This document shows, in pieces, positions 6,290 to 11,570 of a stretch of DNA of 11,570 bases. Position numbers and translations under genes: made by a program. The DNA comes from Baffinella frigidus (Eukaryota; Cryptophyceae; Cryptomonadales; Baffinellaceae), in NCBI GenBank assembly GCA_026770585.1, contig MU647215.1, forward strand, positions 126,506-138,075, read 5' to 3'. Under the pieces are notes generated by a model that was not told the DNA's origin, did not search any database, and was given only the letters and a program-made list of their open reading frames with translations. Position 1 is the first letter of the stretch, and each line of letters begins with the position of its first letter.

Positions 6290-6889
6290 ATGGTTTATGG
6301 TTTATGGTTTATGGTTTATGGTTTATGGTTTAGGGTTTATGGTTCAGGGTTTAGGGTTTAAGGCTTAGGGCTTAGGGTTCATGGTTTAGGGTTCAGGGTT
6401 CAGGGTTCAGGGTTCAGGGTTTGAGTTGAGGGTTGAGGGTTTAGGGTTTAGGGTTTAGGGGTGAGGGGTGAGGGGTGAGGGGTGAGGGCTCAGGGTTCAG
6501 GGGTTTAGGATCAAGGTTCAGGGTTCAGGGTTCAGGGTTCAGGGTTCAGGGTTCAGGGTTCAGTGTTTCGGGTGTAGGGTTTAGAGTTTAAAGTTCAGTG
6601 TTCAGGGACGAGGGTCGAGGGTTGAGGGTTGATTATCCAAGGTTTGGGGTTTAGGGTTTAGATTTTAGGATTTAGGGTTTAGGGATAAGGGTTTAGGGTT
6701 CAGGATTTAGGTTTGAGGGTTAAGGTTTAGGGTCTTGGGTTTTTGGATTTTGGTTTAGGGTTTATGATGCAGGGTTTAGTGTTCAGGGTTCAGAATTCAA
6801 GATTGATGGATGAGGGTTTAGGATTTGGGATTTAGGGTTTAGGGTTTAGGGTTTAGGGTTTTGGGGTTAAGGTTTAGGGTTTGGGATTT

Positions 6890-6987
6890 GCCTTGGACGC
6901 GTCTTCCATGGACCGCGTCTTGACTTTATGATCTGCCTGCACCTGTCAAAAGTTGCGGCTGTGTCAACTTATATCGAAAGTTGCGGG
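6890..6987. other. Non-telomeric island in array B
   Basis: About 98 bp of complex sequence between telomere-like repeats. It contains two close direct repeats: GGACGCGTCTT with GGACCGCGTCTT, and AAAGTTGCGG twice, 30 bp apart. No element ends or coding frame are visible. Confidence 0.6.
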
Positions 6988-7370
6988 TTTAGGGTTTAGG
7001 GTTCAGAGTCTAGGTTTTAGAGTTCAGGGTTTGGGGTTTGGGGATTTGGGGTTTGGGGTTTAGGGTTTATGGTTTATGGTTTATGGTTTATGGTTTGTTG
7101 TTCATGGTTTTGGGTTTAGGGTTTTGGGATTTGGGTTTATGGTTCAGGGTTAAGGGTTAAGGTTTCAGGGTTCAGGGTTCAGGGTCCAGGGTTTTCAGGG
7201 TTCAGGGTTCAGGGTTCAGGAATCAGGGTTCAGAGTTCAGGGTGCAGGGTTTAGGGATTTGTGTTTTGGTTTCAGGTTTTAGGTTTTAGGGTTTAGGGTT
7301 TAGGGTTTAGGGTTTAGAGTTCAGGGTTTAGGGTCCAGGGTTCAGGGTTCAGGGTTTAGGGTTTAGGGTG

Positions 7371-7521
7371 TATCTCTGTGCACCATTGCGGGAATCTCAG
7401 GTTCGATGCAGGGAAAGTCATGAGGACGGATGCCCGAATAACCGAAATAGGAATGCAAATGAATGAACGCCGCACGAAGAAGCCCTGTGTGGTACCACAA
7501 AGAGAAAAAGTCAAGCTCCGC
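7371..7521. other. Stretch after array B, nothing recognised
   Basis: Complex sequence immediately after the telomere-like array. A frame is open on + but has no recognisable domain and runs into a tandem repeat. Confidence 0.3.
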
Positions 7522-7600
7522 CTCAGTCAGCTTGGGCTCCTCATCTCAGTCTCAGTCTTGGGCTCCTCATCTCAGTCTCAGTCAGCTTGGGCTCCTCAGC
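7522..7600 (+). repeat. Tandem repeat, three copies of about 27 bp
   Basis: CTTGGGCTCCTCATCTCAGT is present twice and CTTGGGCTCCTCA a third time, joined by CTCAGTC or CTCAGTCAG. The middle copy lacks AGC. The repeat explains the repeated Ser/Leu/Gln content of the overlapping frames. Confidence 0.8.
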
Positions 7601-7890
7601 GCCAGACAGTATGCACGCGCCACATCACACCCGCGTGCGGGAATCACCCACATGTTCTGCTGCACCGCGTTCTCGCGACTGCGCCCCGCAACCTTCAAAC
7701 GCGAGCAAGCACCAACCACACCATCCCCGCCCACCAGCCCTGAGAGGGTGCTCAAATAGCGTCCTTGAGCTCTTTCAATTTCTTCGGCCAGATACGTATG
7801 TGCCAGCCGAGGAATGGCCCACGCCCCAGGCCTTGATTTGAGCCACCTCCCAGGGATGGTGGGCATCAAGCTCCAGCATCAGCATCAGCT
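7601..7890 (-). other. Possible decayed coding remnant, unidentified
   Basis: On the minus strand two adjacent frames look protein-like in sequence. The frame from 7888 to a stop at 7775 reads DAHHPWEVAQIKAWG; the other, open from 7869 to 7582, reads TYLAEEIERAQGRYLSTL in its middle. A frameshifted gene or mobile-element remnant would give such a pattern, but I recognise no family and chance is possible. It ends at the left end of family-2 copy 2. Confidence 0.2.
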
Positions 7891-8010
7891 GGTATCCCTT
7901 CAGTGGTGAGGCGGTCAAAATTGACCGCCAAGAGGTCCTTTACCTCTAGAGGCAGGTCCTAGGGCCCCATGGTAGGGGCGTATGGTCCTACTCGCCACTT
8001 AAGGGATACC
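7891..8010. mobile_element. Family-2 foldback element, copy 2
   Basis: Ends GGTATCCCTTCAGTGGTGAG and CTCGCCACTTAAGGGATACC are 20-bp inverted repeats with a few mismatches. Full length 120 bp. The inside has GCGGTCAAAATTGACCGC, a perfect 9+9 palindrome, and GGTCCTAGGGCCCCATGG, which resembles the family-1 core. TA lies within both ends, consistent with a TA target duplication and TIRs starting TCCCTTAAG. Confidence 0.8.
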
Positions 8011-8029
8011 TTCACATGCCCAACGAGGA

Positions 8030-8097
8030 TACCCTTGAGCCGGTTTCTGCTGCGATCCTCTACATCGGGGGGCTTGATATGATCCGAAAGGAAGCAT
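8030..8097 (-). repeat. Dispersed repeat family F, distal fragment
   Basis: Read on the minus strand, CATGCTTCCTTTCGGATCAT, ATCAAGCCCCCC, and GAGGATCGCAGCA align with the 3' half of copy 3 (975-1048). The 5' half is missing. The flank to the right has CAACTTAGCCC twice (8103 and 8120). Confidence 0.7.
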
Positions 8098-8163
8098 GGG
8101 GGCAACTTAGCCCAATACAGACAACTTAGCCCGAGACGGACCTGTCCCCAGCCGCTCCATCGA

Positions 8164-8280
8164 AGAGAAAGATTGGTATTTTATTGCCGAACAACCAGCG
8201 CCAGTACCGCACATGCCCTACGCATTGTGCTACATACTGTACCCTACGCATTGTGCTTCTTCCTGTACCCCGTGTCGGCC
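8164..8280 (-). repeat. Dispersed repeat K, copy 1, at the 3' side of the ankyrin gene
   Basis: The + strand reads TTTATTGCC, ACAACCAGCGCCAGTACCGC, then CTGTACCCCGTGTCGGCC. The same order occurs at 10215-10302. This copy has an internal duplication: CCCTACGCATTGTGCT occurs twice. Read on minus, the repeat starts 35 bp after the ankyrin stop codon and carries an AATAAA, so it would form most of the 3' UTR. Confidence 0.75.
8180..8185 (-). terminator. Candidate poly(A) signal AATAAA for the ankyrin gene
   Basis: AATAAA on the minus strand, about 130 bp downstream of the ankyrin TGA. It is contributed by dispersed repeat K. Whether this organism uses AATAAA is not known. Confidence 0.4.
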
Positions 8281-8314
8281 ATTCTTACGCGCAGTCAGCT
8301 CGCTCCATCGATCG

Positions 8315-8854
8315 TCACCCACTGACGTTCGCCCCATCAAACGTCACCCAGTGGACCCTGCGTACTCCCTCTGGGTTGAGCATTGCCACGACCCGAGGGT
8401 GCGAACGAGCCAGGTCCTCAGGAGTCTCTCCTTCGTTTGTCAGGGCCGACACCCCAGCCCCCTGGTCTAGCAAAAGCCGCACGACCGCCTCGTTGCCATT
8501 GAGGGCAGCGGCGTGCAGGGGGCTCCTGCCACTGTTGCTCTTGGAAGAGACGTCGGCATTGTTGTGGAGGAGAATCAAAGCCACCTTGTGGCGGCCCTGA
8601 TATGCAGCGTAGTGCAACGGCGTCGCCCCCATGCTATCCTTGGCCGACACGTCCGCTCCGTGCTTAAGGAGCAGGTGTACCACCTCCTCGTCACCATTCT
8701 GCGTCGCTTGATGGAGCGGTGAGGACCTCCTCATCCCACCTCTCTGTTCGATGTCTGCGCCACCGTCCGCGAGCAACTTCTGCACTTCATCGGCCCGTCC
8801 CTGCGCCACTTCTTTCCACAGCGAGGGGTAGAGGCGACGCCAAGCTGCCGCCAT
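8315..8854 (-). CDS. Small ankyrin-repeat protein, 179 residues
   Basis: A single-exon frame that is almost entirely ankyrin repeats. Repeat 1 is a divergent cap (about 12-40, LWKEVAQGRADEVQKLLADG). Repeats 2 to 4 are canonical: SPLHQATQNGDEEVVHLLLK (45-64), TPLHYAAYQGRHKVALILLH (78-97) and SPLHAAALNGNEAVVRLLLD (111-130), each followed by GADVS-like loops. A partial capping repeat (TPEDLARSHPRVVAML) starts at 144, followed by a short tail. Ankyrin stacks bind other proteins; with no catalytic domain, this is probably a binding or adaptor protein and the partner cannot be inferred. No signal peptide or membrane segment is visible. The start is the first ATG after an in-frame TGA on minus (8900-8902), in the context CACACATGG. 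No disruption is seen. It could be a conserved gene or one of an expanded ankyrin family. Confidence 0.88.
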   Translation of the reverse strand: MAAAWRRLYPSLWKEVAQGRADEVQKLLADGGADIEQRGGMRRSSPLHQATQNGDEEVVHLLLKHGADVSAKDSMGATPLHYAAYQGRHKVALILLHNNADVSSKSNSGRSPLHAAALNGNEAVVRLLLDQGAGVSALTNEGETPEDLARSHPRVVAMLNPEGVRRVHWVTFDGANVSG

Positions 8855-8993
8855 GTGTGTGTGACACGAGAGGGTCCCGATTCGTACCTGAATTTGACCT
8901 CAACTCGGTCTTTTTTTTTCTCCCCTCGATCTGTAGGCTGACCTAAAGGATCTCTGTTGTTAACTTCTGGCGCTTGAATTGCCCTTACCTTTG
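8855..8993 (-). promoter_or_regulatory. Upstream region of the ankyrin gene
   Basis: Sequence 5' to the ankyrin ATG on minus. It includes a short CA run next to the ATG, the in-frame stop at 8900-8902 and a nine-A tract at about 8911-8919. No TATA box or other defined promoter element is recognised. Confidence 0.3.
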
Positions 8994-9166
8994 CTGACGT
9001 CCGCACATTGGGTGAAACCCCTACACAACCACATTTTTCTACCTTCGTCTTTGGTGTCTGACTCATTTCTCCTCACACACATCGTACGTTGGGGGAAATC
9101 TATACACATTCACCTCTCTCACTCTCTCGCTCGCTGACTTCCGTACATTGGGAGAAACCTCTACAT
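8994..9166 (+). repeat. Three spaced copies of a TACATTGGGNGAAACC motif
   Basis: CTGACGTCCGCACATTGGGT (8994), ATCGTACGTTGGGGGAAATC (9081) and CTGACTTCCGTACATTGGGA (9134) each continue as GAAACCCCTACA or similar. Copy starts are about 87 and 53 bp apart, separated by CT-rich spacers. They lie upstream of the ankyrin gene, so a regulatory role is possible but unsupported. Confidence 0.6.
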
Positions 9167-9391
9167 GCGTTTGGTTTGACACCTCACACCCCCACACAAT
9201 CCCTCTCACCTTGTGAGGTATTCGTGATTGAAGCTCTTAAACTTCAACCATGGGATACCATGAGCCTCATTAAGGCTGACTTGGGTTCGGTGTGTGTGGC
9301 GAGTGCGATCCTTTTGGGTTAACTCAAAACACCCCAAGAGAGCCACCCTTTACCCCCTCTTCACGAGCCTCTGCACTGGAGAGCTAAACGC
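9167..9391. other. Stretch with no recognised feature
   Basis: Complex sequence with short open frames on + that lack recognisable domains. No repeat with another part of the window was noticed. Confidence 0.3.
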
Positions 9392-9638
9392 GATCCGAAA
9401 GCAAAAATGCTTTCTTTGCAGTCCTTTCCACGGAAGGGCGTGTCGTTGGCGTATGTTGGGAGCATTTAAAACCTCAAGGACCTAAAGGGGACGGAAGGGC
9501 GTGTCGTTGGGCTATGTTGGGCGAAATTAAAACCTAAAGGACCTAAAGGATCAGGCTCCAGGATCTCCTAAAGGACACGGAACAGCGTGTCGTTGGGCTA
9601 TGTTGGGAGAAATTAAAACCTGAAGGACCTAAAGGATC
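9392..9638 (+). repeat. Repeat G: about 60-bp unit in three tandem copies
   Basis: Units start at 9430, 9491 and 9577 and read ACGGAAGGGCGTGTCGTTGG, CTATGTTGGG, AAATTAAAACCTAAAGGACC. A 26-bp spacer separates units 2 and 3. The lead-in GATCCGAAAGCAAAAATGC (9392-9410) contains a GAAAGCA/TGCTTTC hairpin with a 4-nt AAAA loop. The same lead-in plus one unit is at 10348-10440. On the minus strand the order AGGTCCTTTAGGTT, GCTCCCAACATA, GAAAGCAT, TTTCGGATC parallels family F, suggesting a distant common origin. Confidence 0.85.
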
Positions 9639-9750
9639 TCTACTAGCTCTTCGGCTCCCGCGGCTGTGCTCACCACGCCTTTTCCATCCAACAGACCAAG
9701 AAACGTTCGTGCTGCTGTATGACGTTCATTAAAGTTCTATTTTTCTTTTT
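9639..9750. other. Spacer, nothing recognised
   Basis: No gene or repeat identified. The right end becomes T-rich just before the hairpin at 9751. Confidence 0.3.
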
Positions 9751-9779
9751 CTTTTCTTCGTTTGGCAAACGAAAAAAAG
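9751..9779. repeat. 14-bp inverted repeat, one mismatch
   Basis: CTTTTCTTCGTTTG (9751-9764) and CAAACGAAAAAAAG (9766-9779) pair at 13 of 14 positions around a single G. It lies 86 bp before the family-3 foldback, with no sequence similarity to its TIR. Confidence 0.6.
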
Positions 9780-9865
9780 CCCTGGGACCTTTTTTTCTCC
9801 CTGCGATTTTACGCAAAACTGGATCCAAGCCCCAATCCGACACATGGCGGAAGCCTACCACGCTT

Positions 9866-9992
9866 ATCCGGGAACAAGTATTTTTCTTTTAAAAAATCCG
9901 TACGAAAATTACCACACAATTGCTTCGGACGTGACCAGTTGTGTAGTAATTTTCATCGCCAGCTTTTAAAAGAAAAATACTTGTTCCCGGAT
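9866..9992. mobile_element. Family-3 foldback element with perfect 29-bp TIRs
   Basis: The arms 9866-9894 (ATCCGGGAACAAGTATTTTT onward) and 9964-9992 are perfect complements. Inside, GAAAATTACCACACAATTG (9909-9927) and CAGTTGTGTAGTAATTTTC pair at 17 of 19 positions, so almost the whole 127 bp can fold into one hairpin. AT-rich, unlike its surroundings. No coding capacity; a frame reading across it is fortuitous. No convincing target duplication is visible. Perfect arms suggest recent insertion or selection on the stem. Confidence 0.8.
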
Positions 9993-10046
9993 CAACGCCC
10001 CTGCATGAAGGCGTACCCTCCCGGTACGCCTCGCACAACCACGCCC

Positions 10047-10166
10047 TACAGGAGAACCTCGCTCATAAGAAGCGCCCACCCCCCTAGGATGACCATAGGG
10101 CCCTAGGCATAGGCCTACGGTAGGGTCCTAGGGGGCGCGCTTTCTTATGAGCGAGGTACCCCTGTA
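10047..10166 (+). mobile_element. Family-1 foldback element, copy 10
   Basis: Full length with TA at both ends. The left arm reads CAGGAGAACCTCGCTCATAA, two changes from consensus, while the right arm is intact. The core ATAGGGCCCTAGGCATAGG is consensus. It lies 54 bp after the family-3 element. Confidence 0.9.
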
Positions 10167-10200
10167 GCGCTCTGCTGCTGCTTCTGGGAGAGCTTCCCCT
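10167..10200 (+). repeat. Repeat H, copy 1
   Basis: GCTCTGCTGCTGCTTCTGGG followed by AGAGCTTCCCCT. It matches 10921-10954 and, in part, 10556-10574. It directly abuts the right TA of family-1 copy 10. Confidence 0.6.
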
Positions 10201-10214
10201 TCCTAGCTCTGCCC

Positions 10215-10302
10215 GAGAGAGATTGATAATTTATTGCCAGATAACCAGCGCCAGCGCCGCACATGCTACGCATGGTGCCACTTACTGTACCCCGTGTCGG
10301 CC
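10215..10302 (-). repeat. Dispersed repeat K, copy 2, with AATAAA
   Basis: Same order of blocks as 8164-8280 (TTTATTGCC, ACCAGCGCCAGCGCCGCACA, CTGTACCCCGTGTCGGCC), without the internal duplication. The minus-strand AATAAA is at 10230-10235. No ankyrin or other coding sequence lies beside it, so the repeat is not simply the 3' UTR of an intact gene copy. Confidence 0.7.
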
Positions 10303-10347
10303 GCTCACACTAGCATTTTCCGGATGGATTCCACCCCCACCTCCTAC

Positions 10348-10440
10348 GATCCGAAAGCAAAAATGCTTTCTCTGCAGTCCTTTCTACGGAAGGGCGTGTC
10401 GTTGGGCTATGTTGGGAGCATTTAAAACCTAAAGGACCTA
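10348..10440 (+). repeat. Repeat G, single copy with lead-in
   Basis: Lead-in GATCCGAAAGCAAAAATGC with its hairpin (10353-10370), then one 55-bp unit (ACGGAAGGGCGTGTCGTTGG to AAAGGACC). It is very close to the first unit at 9392-9490 and likely derives from the same duplication. Confidence 0.8.
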
Positions 10441-10592
10441 CAACTCTGCCCGAGTGAACCTGATGGAGAGCCATCAATGTATTTGAATTGCACCTTTGTA
10501 CTAGAGTTCGTGCTCCAAATATATTTGATGGCGAGCCCAGATTTACTCAGGCGTCGCTAGAGCTCTGCTTCTGCGAACGTGACCAATTCCCA
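10441..10592. other. Spacer with partial repeat H
   Basis: Mostly unrecognised sequence. CATCAATGTATTTGA and ATATATTTGATGG are loosely inverted, and GCTAGAGCTCTGCTTCTGCG (10556-10575) is a partial repeat H copy. Confidence 0.35.
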
Positions 10593-10714
10593 TACAGGGG
10601 TACCTCGCTCATAAGAAACTGCCCCCCCCCTAGTACCACCGTAAGGCCCTAGGCATAGGCCGACTTGTAGGTTCCTAGGAGGAGGCAGTTTCTTATGAGC
10701 GAGGTACCCCTGTA
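10593..10714 (+). mobile_element. Family-1 foldback element, copy 11
   Basis: Full length with intact TIRs and TA at both ends. The core has several changes (CCACCGTAAGGCCCTAGGC, GCCGACTTGTAGG). With the C and G runs the arms pair for about 40 bp. Confidence 0.92.
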
Positions 10715-10810
10715 CACATCCTCCAAAACAGGTTTTACACAGCCACTTGAGAGGTTTTGTAAAAAGGCCACAGTTCGCCTCGAGTGGTCGAGTTGTTCAA
10801 ACGACGAGAC

Positions 10811-10900
10811 TGTTATTAAACTTATGACGTCGGACCATTAACTTAAGGCAGCCAGAGAGGGCTCGGACTGAGTGTTAAGGCAGCCAGAGAGGGCTCGGAC
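10811..10900 (+). repeat. Repeat J copy 2 with a 26-bp direct duplication
   Basis: 10811-10874 resembles 3401-3464 (TATGACGTCGGACCATTAAC, GAGAGGGCTCGGA). In addition TTAAGGCAGCCAGAGAGGGC plus CTCGGAC-type end (10843-10868) is repeated exactly at 10875-10900, six bases later. The duplicate is local and looks recent because it is identical. Confidence 0.75.
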
Positions 10901-10920
10901 GTTCATTAATTCTGCTTCTA

Positions 10921-10954
10921 GAGCTCTGCTTCTACTTCTGGGAGAGCTTTCCCT
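10921..10954 (+). repeat. Repeat H, copy 2
   Basis: GAGCTCTGCTTCTACTTCTG followed by GGAGAGCTTTCCCT, matching 10167-10200 with a few changes. Function and family are unknown. Confidence 0.6.
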
Positions 10955-11024
10955 CTTGTACTACCGGTCAGGTGTTTGTTTTACTGAATCCCGAGCTAAA
11001 GGTCTGCTTCCCCGTCCGGCCGCA

Positions 11025-11058
11025 CGACGTGCTCCTGGTGGATCTCCGCTGCTATCTG
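11025..11058 (+). repeat. 34-bp block, copy 1, next to array C
   Basis: CGACGTGCTCCTGGTGGATC followed by TCCGCTGCTATCTG, repeated without change at 11303-11336. Downstream sequence turns G-rich and then telomere-like within about 20 bp. Confidence 0.85.
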
Positions 11059-11074
11059 GTGGGGGGATCAGAGC

Positions 11075-11180
11075 TTAGGAGTTTGGGTTTAGGATTTTAG
11101 GGTTTGGGGTTTAGGGTTTAGGACGTTTAGGGTTTAGGGTTTAAGGATGCGGGTTGAGGATTTAGGGTTCAGGGTCTAGG
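11075..11180 (+). repeat. Telomere-like array C
   Basis: About 100 bp of degenerate TTTAGGG, TTTGGGG and TTCAGGG units, G-rich strand on +. Flanked by the two 34-bp blocks' interval rather than by foldback elements. Confidence 0.85.
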
Positions 11181-11220
11181 CTGTCCTGGAAAAGAACCCA
11201 CACAACCCACTCTAGGTTGT

Positions 11221-11282
11221 TTGGGCGTTCATTTCCTAGTTTGGGCGTTCAGGTTCCTAGGTTGGGCGTTCAGGTTCCTAGG
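11221..11282 (+). repeat. 21-bp tandem repeat, three copies
   Basis: TTGGGCGTTC AGGTTCCTAGG occurs at 11241-11261 and 11262-11282 without change, and in a shorter variant (TTGGGCGTTCATTTCCTAGT) at 11221-11240. Confidence 0.85.
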
Positions 11283-11302
11283 ACTCCTCAGGAGAGAATG
11301 CT

Positions 11303-11336
11303 CGACGTGCTCCTGGTGGATCTCCGCTGCTATCTG
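11303..11336 (+). repeat. 34-bp block, copy 2, at the edge of array D
   Basis: Identical to 11025-11058, spaced 278 bp apart. It is followed directly by CGTTGGGG and the TTTGGGG array, so both copies sit at an entry into telomere-like DNA. Confidence 0.85.
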
Positions 11337-11570
11337 CGTTGGGGTTTGGGGTTTGGGGTTTGGGGTTTGGGGTTTGGGGTGTGGGGTTTGGGGTTTGATG
11401 TTTGGGGTTTGGGGTTTGGGGTTTGGGGTTTGGGGTTTGGTGTTTGGTGTTTGGTGTTTGGTGTTTGGGGTTTGGGGGTTGGTGTTTGGTGTTTAGGGTT
11501 GGGGGTTTGGGGTTTGGGGTTTCGAGTTGAGGGTTTGGGGTTTGGGGTTCAGGGGTTAGGGTAATGGTTT
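11337..11570 (+). repeat. Telomere-like array D, mainly TTTGGGG
   Basis: At least 230 bp, continuing past the window edge. TTTGGGG dominates, with TTTGGTG, TTTAGGG and TTGAGGG units toward the right. The unit contains no stop in any + frame, which explains long Gly-Phe-Val-Trp-Leu frames here that are not genes. Runs of four G make the + strand quadruplex-prone. Confidence 0.92.

Larger units (their letters stand above)
5533..7370 (+). repeat. Telomere-like array B, 1.8 kb, many heptamer variants
   Basis: A long degenerate array with G-rich strand on +. TTTAGGG and TTCAGGG dominate. Local runs of single variants occur: TTTATGG repeated about six times near 6287-6330 and four times near 7064-7095, TTCAGGG runs at 6380-6420 and 6500-6562, and GTGAGGG four times at about 6452-6487. 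The only clear break is the island at 6890-6987. Degeneracy and internal duplications indicate an old interstitial or subtelomeric array. Confidence 0.93.

Noticed and set aside
8184-8600. Open frame on + overlapping the ankyrin gene
   Set aside because: Antisense to the ankyrin repeats, which fully explain the coding signal.
9397-9414. Rho-independent terminator or attC-like site from the GAAAGCA hairpin
   Set aside because: The context is eukaryotic repeat DNA, there is no T tract after the stem, and no integron features exist.
9762-10106. 114-codon + frame
   Set aside because: It reads through the family-3 hairpin and into a family-1 element, so it is fortuitous.
11217-11570. Long + strand open frames rich in Gly, Val, Trp, Phe and Leu
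   Set aside because: They are translations of TTTGGGG units, which contain no stop codon in any + frame.

Overview
The window looks like repeat-dominated, gene-poor nuclear DNA of a eukaryote. The main evidence is long degenerate arrays of the TTTAGGG telomere heptamer and its variants (TTCAGGG, TTTGGGG, TTTATGG, TTGAGGG), many short terminal-inverted-repeat elements flanked by TA, a long CT microsatellite and an ankyrin-repeat gene with an AATAAA signal downstream. No bacterial operon structure, rRNA, tRNA or CRISPR array is visible. TTTAGGG is the telomere unit of plants, many algae and several protist groups (including dinoflagellates and chromerids), so an alga or related protist is the best guess; the species cannot be fixed from the sequence. 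All four telomere-like arrays carry the G-rich strand on +, which would fit a subtelomere whose chromosome end lies to the right.

Layout: 1-1050 holds a foldback element, telomere-like array A and three copies of a dispersed repeat (family F). 1279-1958 is a palindromic GTCC/TAGG-rich block, a hairpin and a 197-codon reading frame that may be a real gene. 2413-5010 is a dense cluster of small foldback elements (MITE-like, family 1: TA-CAGGGGTACC ends), including one nested inside another foldback element, plus a 150-bp CT tract. 5481-7370 is a truncated family-1 element running into a 1.8-kb telomere-like array (B). 7371-8300 carries short tandem repeats, a family-2 element and two dispersed repeats. 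8315-8854 (minus) is the one clear gene, a small ankyrin-repeat protein. 8994-10960 is a mosaic of tandem and dispersed repeats, a 127-bp perfect-TIR foldback (family 3) and two more family-1 elements. 11025-11570 contains a duplicated 34-bp block, a 21-bp tandem repeat and telomere-like arrays C and D.

The two protein candidates have no visible functional link. The main biology is repeat biology: at least three small foldback families, two of which appear to share an internal palindromic core although their ends differ; several unrelated dispersed repeats present two to five times within 11.6 kb; and breakpoints where telomere-like DNA abuts truncated or duplicated unique sequence. No transposase is encoded here, so the elements would be non-autonomous.
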